Shown: piece after piece, positions 1-9,304 of the stretch
Position numbering within the stretch: the stretch's first letter is position 1
Layout of the letters: each line of letters starts with the position of its first letter
Origin: Lysobacterales bacterium
Lineage (GTDB): Bacteria > Pseudomonadota > Gammaproteobacteria > Xanthomonadales > Xanthomonadaceae
NCBI GenBank assembly: GCA_014946745.1
Contig: JADCRD010000002.1
Span: 620,001-684,000 of the forward strand
Reading direction: 5' to 3'
Length of the DNA stretch: 64,000 nt
Notes under the pieces: model-generated
What the model was told of the DNA's origin: nothing
What the model saw: only the letters and a program-made list of their open reading frames with translations
Databases searched by the model: none
Made by a program: the position numbers and the translations under genes

Positions 1-112
1 CCCGCGCTCGGACGTCGCGAGTCCGGCGCGGGTCTGGACTCACTCTCGCTGCATCAAGCACGTTCCTGCTCGATCCTTGGGCGCGCCCCGGTCGGCGCGC
101 GGAAGGCTTCGA
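1..112 (+). repeat. Dispersed three-hairpin element, copy A (left end cut by window)
   Basis: It contains the second stem of the family (GAGTCCGG, 7-nt loop CGCGGGT, CTGGACTC, one mismatch) and the third stem (CATCAAGCACG / GCTCGATCC), followed by the GCGCGCC tail. The first stem would lie outside the window. It sits just 3' of the hybrid kinase gene, which ends at 128 on the minus strand. Confidence 0.7.
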
Positions 113-127
113 TGGATCAGCGCGTTC

Positions 128-2608
128 TCAGGACAGCAGCGCGCGCAGCGCGCTCTCCACGCGCAGGAACTCTGCGACCAGACGCGCCACCAGCAACTGC
201 GGCTGCGCCAAAGTCGCGGCGCGACCGCCGTGCTCGATCTGACGCGCCAGCTCGGACATGTCTAGCGCACCGAGATTGGCGCTGGTCGACTTCAGCGAGT
301 GCGCGGCGGCGACGAGGCTTGCCGTGTCGCCGCTGTCGGCGGCGGCCTGCAGGCGCTCCAGGGTGCGCGGCGTGTCCTCCAGAAACACCCGGATCAGGGA
401 CAGGAACTCAACGCCCATGACCTCGCGAAGATCCTCCACCACCTCGGTGTTCAAGGCGGGGCCGCTGGCGGTGGCGAAGCTCGGCGCGATCGCTGCGGCG
501 GCTGGCCCCGGGCGCGTGCCGGCGGGCTTCGCTGCCGGCGCGGAAACCGCGAGCTGCGGCGCTGCTTTCGTCGCTGCCGGGGGTTCGGCGGCAGCCTGGG
601 CGGCCGTTTCGCGATACGGCGACCGTGCCAGCCAGGCGGCCAGGGTGGCGTTGAGCTTGGTGCGGTCGAGCGGCTTGGTCAGGTAGTCGTCCATGCCGGC
701 TTCGAGACACTTCTCGCGATCGCCGATCATGGCGTTGGCGGTCATGGCGATGATCGGCAACCTTGGCAGGCCTGCTTCGGCTTCGATCTGCCGACGCCGA
801 CGCGCGGCGGTATAGCCGTCCATCACCGGCATCTGGCAGTCCATTAGCACCAGCGCATAGCGGCCCTGCTTGAGGCGATCCAGGGCTTCCTGGCCGTTCT
901 CCGCAGCCTCGACTTGAAGCCCGGCCAGGCTGAGGATGCGCATCGCCACCTGACGGTTGACCGGATTGTCTTCGACCAGAAGCGCGCGGCCGCTCAGGGC
1001 ACCGTCACCGACGGACGCGGGCGTGGCAGCCACAGGTGCCGGCGCTGTTGACAGCGCGACGGGTGCCGCACGCCGCGACGGCTCTGACGGCGCTGCCGCC
1101 GGCGCCATCGCGCTTGCGCGTGGCGCCGTCGCGGTTTCGATGTGGACATCCGCAGCGGTGCTCACCGGCAGGCTGGCGGTGACTTCGCCTTCCATGATCT
1201 TGGCCAGCTGCCGACGCATCTCGGGCTCTGGCAAAGCGCGCGCGAGCGGCAGCGAGCGACCGCCTTCCGCAAGGTCCGCCGGCGCCGGCTCGTCGCCCTT
1301 CAGGTAGACGATCTGCAGTTTGGCCAGCGCGTCCTCGCGCAGAATGCTTCGATGCAGGCCCACCGCGGTAGTGCGCACGCTGGCCAAGTCGACCAGCAGC
1401 AGATGGAACGCCCAGTTGCCGGCGCGCTGGGCGGCGGCACGCAGCTTGAACAGCGCGTCCTGGGCGCCGCTGGCGTGGACCAGGGTCACGCCCCAGTTCG
1501 AGGCCGCCAGGGCGAGCTTGCGCTGCAGCGTCGCGTCAGCCGTCACCAGCAGCAGGCGCGAGCCGCCCAGCTCGCGGCGCTCGACCTCCATGTCGCCGAC
1601 CGCCTTCAGCAGCGGAATCTGGAACCAGAAGGTCGAGCCACGGCCAGGCGCGCTGTCGACGCCGATCTGGCCGCCCATGAGATCAACAATGCGCTTGCAG
1701 ATGACCAGACCCAGACCGGTGCCGCCAAAGGTGCGTGTGGTGCTGGCATCGGCCTGCGAGAAAGGCTTGAACAGGCGTGCCGCAGCCTCCGGGGCAATGC
1801 CGACCCCGGTGTCGGTCACCTCGAAGCGAATCTCATGGTGGGTGCGGGTCTCACCGCGTCGGCTGACCATCAGCGAGACGCTGCCGCGATCGGTGAACTT
1901 GATTGCATTGCTGAGCAGATTGGTCAGGATCTGCCGCAGGCGCACAGGGTCGCCGCGCATGGCGAGGCGCACGGCCGGGTCAATCTGCATGGACAGGCGC
2001 AGATGCTTGGCATCGGCCGCGGTGTCCATCAGGCGCATGACGCCGTCGAGCACCTCGCGCAGATTGATGCCGACGGACTCAAGTTCGAGCTTGTTCGCCT
2101 CGAGCTTCGAGTAGTCGAGGATGTCATCGACGATACGCAACAGCTGCTGCGCCGACTGCAGCGCGGTATTCAGGTAATCGCGCTGATCGTCGCCGAGGCG
2201 GGTCGAAAGCAGGATGTCGAGCAGCGGGATGATGCCGTTCAGCGGCGTCCGGATCTCGTGGCTCATGGTGGCGAGAAACTCGCCCTTGGCCATGGTGGCC
2301 GCTTCGGCCGCGTGCTTGGCTTCGGACAGCTCGCGTTCGAGCCTGCGCGCCTGCGCCAGTTCCTCTTTGAGCTGAGCGAACTCGGCGGGGTCCGGCTGCA
2401 GCGAAGGCTCACGGCGCGGGGCAGCAGCCACCGGGGTCGGGGCGCTGGCGCGGCCGAGAACGCCAGCGGCGGCGGCGACACCACCGCCGATCGCAAGCAC
2501 CGCTGCCAGCGCAGCGGGCACACCGATCGGCAGCAGCATCAACAGGCCGGCCACGATGGCGGCGACGCCACCGCCAATCACCAAGAGGCGCGCAAGGGTG
2601 GGCGACAC
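128..2608 (-). CDS. Hybrid sensor histidine kinase with receiver and Hpt domains (RpfC-like)
   Basis: The 826-residue protein has two hydrophobic segments at about residues 8-30 and 32-53 and no large periplasmic sensor. A HisKA domain follows, with phospho-acceptor His117 in TMSHEIRTPLNG, then an HATPase domain with GTGLGLVICKRIV. A degenerate receiver-like stretch (about 355-480) precedes a canonical receiver with LVLMDCQMPVMDG (Asp590) and an Hpt domain with AHSLKSTSANLG (His770). This layout is that of a phosphorelay kinase, His to Asp to His, which needs a separate receiver as final target. The start is GTG, two bases after the stop of the upstream gene, so the two are co-transcribed and that gene's second receiver is the obvious partner. 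Input signal unknown. It resembles RpfC in layout, but no rpfF or rpfG lies nearby. Confidence 0.88.
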   Translation of the reverse strand: MSPTLARLLVIGGGVAAIVAGLLMLLPIGVPAALAAVLAIGGGVAAAAGVLGRASAPTPVAAAPRREPSLQPDPAEFAQLKEELAQARRLERELSEAKHAAEAATMAKGEFLATMSHEIRTPLNGIIPLLDILLSTRLGDDQRDYLNTALQSAQQLLRIVDDILDYSKLEANKLELESVGINLREVLDGVMRLMDTAADAKHLRLSMQIDPAVRLAMRGDPVRLRQILTNLLSNAIKFTDRGSVSLMVSRRGETRTHHEIRFEVTDTGVGIAPEAAARLFKPFSQADASTTRTFGGTGLGLVICKRIVDLMGGQIGVDSAPGRGSTFWFQIPLLKAVGDMEVERRELGGSRLLLVTADATLQRKLALAASNWGVTLVHASGAQDALFKLRAAAQRAGNWAFHLLLVDLASVRTTAVGLHRSILREDALAKLQIVYLKGDEPAPADLAEGGRSLPLARALPEPEMRRQLAKIMEGEVTASLPVSTAADVHIETATAPRASAMAPAAAPSEPSRRAAPVALSTAPAPVAATPASVGDGALSGRALLVEDNPVNRQVAMRILSLAGLQVEAAENGQEALDRLKQGRYALVLMDCQMPVMDGYTAARRRRQIEAEAGLPRLPIIAMTANAMIGDREKCLEAGMDDYLTKPLDRTKLNATLAAWLARSPYRETAAQAAAEPPAATKAAPQLAVSAPAAKPAGTRPGPAAAAIAPSFATASGPALNTEVVEDLREVMGVEFLSLIRVFLEDTPRTLERLQAAADSGDTASLVAAAHSLKSTSANLGALDMSELARQIEHGGRAATLAQPQLLVARLVAEFLRVESALRALLS

Positions 2609-2610
2609 GT

Positions 2611-5292
2611 TCAGAGCACCGCCGCTTGAAAGTCGAACTCAAGCTCCCGTGCGGCCTGCTGGACCAGATTGCCCTGGATGTAGTCGATGCCGCTCATCCA
2701 CAGAGTGGCCGCCGCCTGCGCGTCCTCCACGCGCTGGCCGATGACCTGCAGGCCGTGACGGTGGCCGAGCTCGACCAGGGCGCGAAGCTCATCGCGCAAG
2801 GCGGGCGTCTGCGCTGCGGCCAGGTACTTGGGCGCGATCTTGACGAAGGACAAAGGCAGCCGCTTGAGCAGGGTTTCGGCCGAGTGCTCGCCGTCGAAGC
2901 GGCTGAGGCAGAACTGCACGCCGAGCGGCATCAAGTCGCGGCAGAAGGCTTCAACCGCATCGGCGCGGGCCTCGACATCTTCCAGCGGCAGTTCAATGAC
3001 CAGGGCTTCGCCAGGCACCTGGCGGGCCGCCAGCTGGGCGCGGATCCATTCGGACTGCCCCGGCGACAGCAGGCTGCCCGTGGACTGGCTCACGAACAGG
3101 CGGACAGGCCGCGCACCGCTGCGCCGCTGATCGATCATGCGCACGGCCTGGGTCAGCACCCAGCGGTCGACTTCGAGAATGAGGTCGGCGCTTTCCGCCA
3201 GCGGAACGATGGCAGCGGCGGGATGCAGGCGGCCGTGATCATCGCGCAGGCGCAGCAGCGTCTGGTACTGGGCGTCGTCACCGCCCTGCAGCGCCACAAT
3301 CGGCTGGTACAGAAGCTCGAAGCCGTCGGTGTCGATGGCGTTGCGGATCAGACTCAGCAGGGCGCTGGTCTGCGCTTCTGCGGGGCGCTGGGGCGGGGCG
3401 AAGCAGTGCACGCCGCGATCGCCGCTGCGCGCTTCACGAGCGGCGCGCTCGGCGGCATTGAGCATGGCGCCGGCGTCCGCGAAGTTGTGCTTGAACGAGG
3501 CAATGCCAGCCACCGCGCGCAGGCGGATCGGCTTGCCTTCGGCCTTGAACGGATGGGTGATCAGCACGTTGCGAAGATCTTGGGCGAGGCGCTCCAGTCC
3601 GGCCTCATCGCGCTCCTGCGAGGACACCACGAAACAGCCGTCGCTGTAGCGGCAGGCAAGTTCGCCTTCGCCGAGACCCTGGGTGATCTGCCCACCGGCT
3701 TCCGCGAGCAGCTGCTCCAGGGTGGTCAAGCCATAGCGCTCGCGCAGCTGCGGCGCGCCCTCGATCTCGACGAAGAGCAGGCCGCCCGGCTGGCCACGCA
3801 CGTTGTCCGAAGCCAGAGTTTCGGCGAGCCGGTCGAGCACATAGCTGCGCCGGTGCAGGCCGGTGACCGGGTCGCGCGGATCACGCAGCTGCGCGCGCTC
3901 CTGCACGGCGCGGGCGCGGCGCACCCGGTTGTTCACCGCCGCGATCAGATGCTTGGGCCGGATCGGCTTCGAGAGGAAGTCGTCGCCACCAGCCGACAGC
4001 GCCTCGAAGTGCTTGTCCTGATCGCTTTCGCCCGACAGAAAGACGATCGGCGTGTGCAGGAACTCTTCGCGCTCGCGGATCAGTGCGGTCAACTCGGTGC
4101 CGTCGCAGTGCGGCATGTACAGATCCATCAGCACGAGGTCGGGACGGAACTCCTCCATCGCCTGCAGCACGTCGAAAGCCTCGTGCACCGAGCGCACCTC
4201 CATGCCGGCATTGCGCAGGATCGACTCCGCGAACAGCGCCTGCGAGCGGTCATCTTCGACCACCAGAACCCGATAGGTGGCCTCGCCGGCCGACACCAGC
4301 AGCTCGGCCAGCTTGGCCATCACCGCCTCGGCGCCTTCCGGACGCACCAGCAGGGCATCGGCGCCTGCACGACGCGCGACCAGGCGCGCCGGGATACTGT
4401 CTTCGTTCGAGATGACCAGCATCGGCAGGCGCGTACCGGTGCGTTCGCGGGTGGCGCGCAGCACCGCGCCCACGCCCTCGATGTCGTTCATGAAGGTGGC
4501 GTCGACGATGACCAGGTCGGGCGCCAGCGCGTTGAGGATCTCCTTGAGCTCCGAAGGCGATTCCAGCAGCTCCAGCTCGTAGCCCTGGGCTTCGAGGCGC
4601 TGGTCGAGCTCGCAGGCGAGCTCGCCACCGTCGGTGAGGTGATAGATGCGGCGACCGCTGCCGGGGCGTCCCGGTGGCTGCGCGCTGCGCACAGGTCGCA
4701 CGGTTGGCGCGGCGGGCGTCGCAGCGCGTCCCGCCGTCCCGCGCTGCGGCGAAGCGGCCGGGGGCTCGGCGTCAGCGGTCTTGGGCGAGACGCTGGTCGC
4801 GGCAAGCACCAGGGCTTCCGCCGCCGGCGGCGCATCGCCCGCCCAGCGCCGCCAATAGCTTGGCGGAGGCGTTTCGGCGTGGAGCGGAGTCAGCGCCCCG
4901 CCTGAGGCGAGCGGCGCGGACGCTTCGACGTGGGCGTTGCTGGTCGGCAACTCCTCGGCCACCGCGGCGCCGGCGTGCGCCGCCAGCGAATCCAGCAGGG
5001 TCAGCAGATGACCGCTTCCGGTCTGGTCCGGCAGCCCGCCGGTGGCGGCCAACTCGTCCAGCAAGGTTTCCAGCATCAGCAGCTGTTCACTGGCTTCAAG
5101 CGCGCCGTAGCGGCCACTGGCGCCGGCCAAACGCTGCACATCCTCATGCAGCAGGCTCAGCCCATTGATGTCCCAGCCGGTTTCGCAGAAGCGCCGCGCA
5201 CGGCGGCACACGGCCTCGATCCGCTTTGGCAGATGGCGCAGGAAGGCAAGTCTGAGTTCGGTGCGCTGCTGGCTTTCGTCCTGCGCGTACAT
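2611..5292 (-). CDS. Response regulator with two receivers and degenerate GGDEF-EAL domains
   Basis: 893 residues. The N-terminus looks like an Hpt domain, but the usual His before LAG is Gln53 (VQRLAGASGRYG). A proline/alanine-rich linker leads to receiver 1 (about 213-332, only the phospho-site Asp264 region clear) and a canonical receiver 2 (about 340-460; VVEDD, Asp390 in LVLMDLYMP, Lys442). A GGDEF fold follows (about 473-630) whose signature reads RYSDGCF, then an EAL fold (about 645-890) with QTL for EAL, SRFD for DDFG and KIA for KID. Catalysis in either direction is therefore unlikely. By analogy with FimX-type proteins it may bind c-di-GMP or a protein partner and act as an output device. 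It is first in an operon with the hybrid kinase downstream, which probably phosphorylates Asp390. Confidence 0.88.
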   Translation of the reverse strand: MYAQDESQQRTELRLAFLRHLPKRIEAVCRRARRFCETGWDINGLSLLHEDVQRLAGASGRYGALEASEQLLMLETLLDELAATGGLPDQTGSGHLLTLLDSLAAHAGAAVAEELPTSNAHVEASAPLASGGALTPLHAETPPPSYWRRWAGDAPPAAEALVLAATSVSPKTADAEPPAASPQRGTAGRAATPAAPTVRPVRSAQPPGRPGSGRRIYHLTDGGELACELDQRLEAQGYELELLESPSELKEILNALAPDLVIVDATFMNDIEGVGAVLRATRERTGTRLPMLVISNEDSIPARLVARRAGADALLVRPEGAEAVMAKLAELLVSAGEATYRVLVVEDDRSQALFAESILRNAGMEVRSVHEAFDVLQAMEEFRPDLVLMDLYMPHCDGTELTALIREREEFLHTPIVFLSGESDQDKHFEALSAGGDDFLSKPIRPKHLIAAVNNRVRRARAVQERAQLRDPRDPVTGLHRRSYVLDRLAETLASDNVRGQPGGLLFVEIEGAPQLRERYGLTTLEQLLAEAGGQITQGLGEGELACRYSDGCFVVSSQERDEAGLERLAQDLRNVLITHPFKAEGKPIRLRAVAGIASFKHNFADAGAMLNAAERAAREARSGDRGVHCFAPPQRPAEAQTSALLSLIRNAIDTDGFELLYQPIVALQGGDDAQYQTLLRLRDDHGRLHPAAAIVPLAESADLILEVDRWVLTQAVRMIDQRRSGARPVRLFVSQSTGSLLSPGQSEWIRAQLAARQVPGEALVIELPLEDVEARADAVEAFCRDLMPLGVQFCLSRFDGEHSAETLLKRLPLSFVKIAPKYLAAAQTPALRDELRALVELGHRHGLQVIGQRVEDAQAAATLWMSGIDYIQGNLVQQAARELEFDFQAAVL

Positions 5293-5501
5293 GGCTTTCC
5301 AAGGCTGCGTTCACGGTAGACGCCCGCCGGAGACGCCAGATGTCCCGGGATGCGCCCGAACTATACCCATACGCACGGCGCACGGGCAGTTGCGCCGCGA
5401 TGCAGGTTTCATGCTTGCGTCGCGCGATAGCTCCGGGTCGGCGTGTAATCGGCGGCGTCAGCGTCGATAATCCACGACCCCGCTCCGGCTGCCAAACCCC
5501 A

Positions 5502-6245
5502 ATGAGTGCCGACAGTCCTTTTGTGATCGTTCCCCGCGATGCGGCCCGCCCGCGTCGACGCTGGCCGCTGCTGGTCGTGCTGTGGGGGCTGTCCCTGGCC
5601 GCCGTCGGTTGGGGCGTGCTGCAGTGGCCTTCCGGCGAAGGCGGTCAGGAGGGTGAATCGCCACAGGAGCTGCGCACCATGATCGAAAGCCTGCAGGCGC
5701 GGCTGGATGACCTGCGCCAGCGCAATCTGGTCCTGAAGCGCTCCGACGACATCAGCCGCGAGGCGAACCAGCAGCTGCAGCAGGATATTGCCGACCGTGA
5801 CGAACGGATCGCTTCGCTGGAGGCCGATGTGGCCTTCTACGAGCGTCTGGTTGGCGGCAGCGGGCAGCGCCAGGGCCTGTCGATCCACAGTCTCAGCCTG
5901 CAAGCCGAGCCCAGCGGTGCCTGGCGCTTCCGCCTGACCTTGACCCAGAACGTCAAGAAAACCCAGCTTTCTCGCGGCGGCATCGCGCTGAGCATCGAGG
6001 GCGTGCAGGGCGGGCAGATGGCCGAGCTGGGCTGGTCGGAGCTGACCGAGCCCGAGACGCCGCGGCCCGAGTTCGCCTTCAAGTACTTCCAGCAGATCGA
6101 GGGCAACGTTCTTTTGCCAACGGGATTCACTCCGCATCGGGTGCGCGTGAGCGTCGACGGCGATGCCGGCAGCGCCGAGCGCAGCTTCGCTTGGGCCGAG
6201 GTCATCGCCGGAACCGCCATGCCCGAGGCAGAACCGACCCCTTGA
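5502..6245 (+). CDS. DUF6776-like membrane-anchored coiled-coil protein
   Basis: 247 residues from the ATG at 5502; the reading frame is open to 5340, but the first 54 codons look non-coding. A short basic cytoplasmic tail is followed by one membrane helix (about 20-42, WPLLVVLWGLSLAAVGWG) and a coiled coil (about 55-110, rich in Leu, Gln and Arg). The C-terminal domain of about 130 residues is probably a periplasmic beta fold. The position immediately 5' of a bactofilin gene is one I recall from Xanthomonadaceae, where this protein is annotated DUF6776; the function is unknown. A role with the bactofilin in envelope organisation is only inferred from context. Confidence 0.75.
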   Translation: MSADSPFVIVPRDAARPRRRWPLLVVLWGLSLAAVGWGVLQWPSGEGGQEGESPQELRTMIESLQARLDDLRQRNLVLKRSDDISREANQQLQQDIADRDERIASLEADVAFYERLVGGSGQRQGLSIHSLSLQAEPSGAWRFRLTLTQNVKKTQLSRGGIALSIEGVQGGQMAELGWSELTEPETPRPEFAFKYFQQIEGNVLLPTGFTPHRVRVSVDGDAGSAERSFAWAEVIAGTAMPEAEPTP

Positions 6246-6400
6246 GGAAAGTCCGAACAACTGCGTCCGGCAGTTGTTCAGACGGCGCGAGTCCGGCGCA
6301 TGTCCGGACTCGCGCCCGCGGATCAAGCACTTGCGCGCCTGGTCTGCAGGCGCGACATCCTTGGCGCGCGGCGTCGCTGAAGACTTCCGCCTTGCCTTGA
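6246..6400 (+). repeat. Dispersed three-hairpin element, copy B
   Basis: Stem I is a perfect 10-bp pair, GAACAACTGC (6255-6264) with GCAGTTGTTC (6270-6279), loop GTCCG. Stem II is a perfect 11-bp pair, CGCGAGTCCGG (6286-6296) with CCGGACTCGCG (6304-6314), loop CGCATGT. The third segment begins GGATCAAGCAC and ends near GGCGCGCGG. It fills the gap between the DUF6776 gene and the bactofilin gene, immediately after the stop codon. Confidence 0.8.
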
Positions 6401-6452
6401 ACGCGAGGTCGCACCCCAGTTCGCGGAACACCTACCCAGGAGAGCCATCACC

Positions 6453-6866
6453 ATGTTCGGAAGCGACAAGAGCAAACAGGGACGCCCGAGCGGCGCGGGG
6501 GTGGAAACCCTGATCGGCCCGCGCGTGACGATTCGCGGCGACGTGCATTTCAGCGGCGGCCTGTACATCGAGGGCCGGATCGAGGGCGCGGTGCTTGCCG
6601 ACGAAGCCGATGCGAACGCGCTGGTGACCCTGTCCGAACGCGGCAGCATCGAGGGCGAGGTGCGCGCGCCGCACGTGGTCGTGAACGGCCAGCTGCACGG
6701 CGACATCCACTCCAGTCAGCGCATTGAGCTGGCGGCCGCTGCGCGGGTCGAGGGCAATGTCCATTACCACACGGTCGAGATGCAGGCCGGCTCGATGTTG
6801 ACCGGCCGCTTGATTCACATTGGCGGCGAGCCCAAGCGCCTCAGCGGCCCCGAAACCAGCGACTGA
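6453..6866 (+). CDS. Bactofilin (polymer-forming cytoskeletal protein)
   Basis: 137 residues. A short flexible head ([14 protein letters not shown]) is followed by the bactofilin beta-helix core of repeated short strands, for example [21 protein letters not shown], then [20 protein letters not shown] and [12 protein letters not shown]. Bactofilins polymerise without nucleotide and scaffold envelope enzymes or cell-shape factors. Length and repeat pattern match the family (CcmA/BacM type). An AGGAGA-like ribosome site precedes the ATG. Which process it serves here (stalk, curvature or pole) cannot be told from sequence. No M23 peptidase gene is adjacent, although one is often found near ccmA. 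Confidence 0.9.
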   Translation: MFGSDKSKQGRPSGAGVETLIGPRVTIRGDVHFSGGLYIEGRIEGAVLADEADANALVTLSERGSIEGEVRAPHVVVNGQLHGDIHSSQRIELAAAARVEGNVHYHTVEMQAGSMLTGRLIHIGGEPKRLSGPETSD

Positions 6867-7080
6867 GCCCGCCAGCCGCGCGCGAGCTCTGCGCCCAGCG
6901 CGGGGCAGCCTTCGAGCGGAGCCCTGCGTCGCTTCAGCGAGCGGCCGCAGCGTCTTGCTGCGCTGCGGGCCCACGTTCAGCCGGAGACGACATCAGGCGA
7001 AGCGCGCTCGCTTAGGCTTGTGCAGGCCGCGCTCCGCCGCCATCTTCCCGCCCACCCCGTCGAATCGCCCCAAGGCCGCC

Positions 7081-7440
7081 ATGTCCAGCGCTCCGAGCTA
7101 CCAGACCATCGACGCCCCCCTGCTGTTCACCGACTCGGCCGCGGCCAAGGTGCGCAGCCTGATCGACGAGGAGGGCAACCCCGAGCTGAAGCTGCGGGTC
7201 TACATCACCGGCGGCGGCTGCTCGGGCTTCCAGTACGGCTTCGAGTTCGACGAGAACCAGGCCGAGGACGATCTGGCCGTCGAGCGCAGCGGCGTCACCC
7301 TGCTGGTGGACCCTCTGAGCCTTCAGTACCTCATGGGCGCCGAGGTCGACTACACCGAGAACCTCTCCGGCGCGCAGTTCGTCATCCGCAATCCCAACGC
7401 CAAGACCACCTGCGGCTGCGGCTCCTCGTTCTCGGCCTGA
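7081..7440 (+). CDS. erpA: Iron-sulfur cluster insertion protein ErpA
   Basis: 119 residues, full length for an A-type Fe-S carrier. The three cluster-ligand cysteines are present: Cys47 in [12 protein letters not shown] and Cys111/Cys113 in [11 protein letters not shown]. ErpA delivers [4Fe-4S] clusters to apo-enzymes such as those of isoprenoid synthesis. ATG 7081 is chosen because the family begins about 15 residues before the first strand; the frame is open further upstream, but that stretch does not resemble the family. nudC follows 19 bp later, so the two may be co-transcribed. Confidence 0.93.
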   Translation: MSSAPSYQTIDAPLLFTDSAAAKVRSLIDEEGNPELKLRVYITGGGCSGFQYGFEFDENQAEDDLAVERSGVTLLVDPLSLQYLMGAEVDYTENLSGAQFVIRNPNAKTTCGCGSSFSA

Positions 7441-7459
7441 AGCCCGCGACCGACAGCCG

Positions 7460-8392
7460 ATGAACCTGCCCCCGGAGCGCAGCCAGCGCAATCTGTTCAC
7501 CGCTCTGGCGCTGGACCGCGCGGGCGAGCGTCGTGAAGACCCCGGCTGGTTGGCCGCCGCGTGGGCGCGCGGGCGAGTGATATGCGTGGATTTCGACGGC
7601 CGGGCCCTGCTTGTGCAGAGCCGTCTGCTGCATTGGCCGAGCACTCGCTTCGGTGAGGTGATGCCTGCGGATGCGAGCTTTCTCGGTCTGGAGAGCGAGA
7701 CCCCCTGGTTCGCCCTGCCTGCCCAGGTCGGCGCAGACATCGACGTGCCGGATGACAGCCGGTGGCTGGGTTTGCGCGAGGCCGCCGCCGAGCTTTCGGG
7801 CTTCGAGAGCGGTCTGTTCGCCTACGCCAAGGCCTTGCTGCTGTGGCAGACACGGGCCCGCTTCTGCGGCGCCTGCGGCCGTCCCACCGTCCTGCGTCGA
7901 GCCGGTCACAGCGCACGCTGCACGGGCCCGGACTGTGGCCTGGAGGTGTTTCCACGTCTGGATGCAGCCATCATCGTGCTGGTCGAACACGAGGGCCGCT
8001 GCCTGCTCGGTCGCCAGGCCGGCTGGCCGGCCAAGCGCTACTCGACCCTGGCCGGCTTCGTCGAGCCGGGCGAGTCGCTTGAAGACGCCCTGCGCCGCGA
8101 AGTCATGGAGGAAGCCGGCGTCGCCGTGGCGCAGTGCCAGTACCACAGCTCCCAGCCCTGGCCGTTCCCGGCCTCGCTGATGCTGGGCTTCATCGCCCAG
8201 GCATCGAGCGCGCGCATCGAAATCGGCGAGGAGCTTGAGGATGCGCGCTGGTTCGAGCCGGAGGCGCTGATCGAAGCCATCGAGCAGCGCGAACTGCGCC
8301 TGCCGCCGCCGATCTCGGTGTCGCGTCGGCTGATCGAGGACTGGCTGGAAGCGCGCGGCTGGCCGCTGCCCGCGCATCTCGCACTGCGCTGA
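7460..8392 (+). CDS. nudC: NAD(+) diphosphatase / NAD-capped RNA hydrolase NudC
   Basis: 310 residues. A zinc ribbon with Cys136, Cys139, Cys154 and Cys159 precedes the Nudix box starting at about residue 199 (GFVEPGESLEDALRREV, then EEAG). The NudC-specific motif SQPWPFPASLM follows the box. The enzyme hydrolyses NAD(H) to NMN(H) and AMP and removes NAD caps from RNA. It is longer than the E. coli protein (about 257 residues) by an N-terminal extension, as in other proteobacterial NudC proteins. It ends 40 bp before the 3' end of parB, which converges on it. Confidence 0.93.
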   Translation: MNLPPERSQRNLFTALALDRAGERREDPGWLAAAWARGRVICVDFDGRALLVQSRLLHWPSTRFGEVMPADASFLGLESETPWFALPAQVGADIDVPDDSRWLGLREAAAELSGFESGLFAYAKALLLWQTRARFCGACGRPTVLRRAGHSARCTGPDCGLEVFPRLDAAIIVLVEHEGRCLLGRQAGWPAKRYSTLAGFVEPGESLEDALRREVMEEAGVAVAQCQYHSSQPWPFPASLMLGFIAQASSARIEIGEELEDARWFEPEALIEAIEQRELRLPPPISVSRRLIEDWLEARGWPLPAHLALR

Positions 8393-8431
8393 AGGAAACG
8401 CGCAGACGTATCGGTGTCTCGTCGGCAGGAG

Positions 8432-9292
8432 TCAGCGGCGGATCTTCTCGAGGATGCCTTCCAGCTCGTCGAGGCTGAAGTACTGCACCACCAGCTTGCC
8501 GCGGCCGCCGCGACCGTGCTGCACGGCGACCTTGGCCGACAGCAGCTCGCCGAGCTCGCGCTCCAGGTTCTGGATGTCCGGGTCGGGCTTCTTCGGCGCC
8601 GGTGCCGGTTGACTGTCGCCGCGCTGGATGGCCTGTACGCGGCGCTCGATCTCACGCACCGACCACTGTTCTTCGGCCGCCTGGCGGGCCAGCGCCTCGG
8701 CTTGCGCGGGCGGCAAGGTCAACAGCGCGCGCGCGTGGCCCATCTCGATGCGGCGCGCCTCGACCAACTTGCGGATCGGTTCGGGCAGCTCAAGCAGGCG
8801 CAGCAGGTTGCTGACCGCCGCACGCGAGCGGCCGACCGCTTCGGCCGTCTGCTGGTGGGTCAGCTGGAACTCGTCGATCAGGCGCTGCAATGCCAGCGCT
8901 TCTTCCAGCGGATTCAGGTCCTCGCGCTGGATGTTCTCGATCAGCGCCATCGCCAGCGCGGCGTGGTCGTCGCTCTCGCGCACCACGCAGGGGACCTCGC
9001 GCAGCTCGGCCAGCTGCGCGGCGCGCCAGCGGCGCTCGCCGGCGATGATCTCGTAGCGGTCGCGGGCGACCGGCCGCACGATGATCGGCTGGATCAGGCC
9101 CTGCGCGCGGATCGAGTCCGCCAGCTCCTGCAGACGCTCGCGGTCCATGTGGCTGCGCGGCTGGTACTTGCCCGGCTGCAGGGCCTCGATCGGCAGCTCG
9201 CGAAGACGCTCCGGCTCGGCCGTCGGACGGTCGTTGCCGCCGCCCAGCAAGGCATCGAGGCCGCGTCCCAGGCCGCGCTTCTTGGCACTCAT
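8432..9292 (-). CDS. parB: Chromosome-partitioning protein ParB
   Basis: 286 residues. The N-terminal GLGRGLDALLGG is the typical ParB head that contacts ParA. The CTPase/ParB domain with GERRWRAAQLA follows, then a helix-turn-helix (HQQTAEAVGRSRAAVSNLLRL) that reads parS. The C-terminal part (about 230-286) is the dimerisation domain. It loads on parS near the origin and works with ParA in chromosome segregation. It lies 12 bp downstream of parA. I found no perfect parS 16-mer (TGTTTCACGTGAAACA) in the window. Confidence 0.95.
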   Translation of the reverse strand: MSAKKRGLGRGLDALLGGGNDRPTAEPERLRELPIEALQPGKYQPRSHMDRERLQELADSIRAQGLIQPIIVRPVARDRYEIIAGERRWRAAQLAELREVPCVVRESDDHAALAMALIENIQREDLNPLEEALALQRLIDEFQLTHQQTAEAVGRSRAAVSNLLRLLELPEPIRKLVEARRIEMGHARALLTLPPAQAEALARQAAEEQWSVREIERRVQAIQRGDSQPAPAPKKPDPDIQNLERELGELLSAKVAVQHGRGGRGKLVVQYFSLDELEGILEKIRR

Positions 9293-9304
9293 GTCAGGCC
9301 TTGA

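Noticed and set aside
2626-4905. 759-codon plus-strand frame opposite the REC-GGDEF-EAL gene
   Set aside because: Shadow of the real gene; no domain, no ribosome site.
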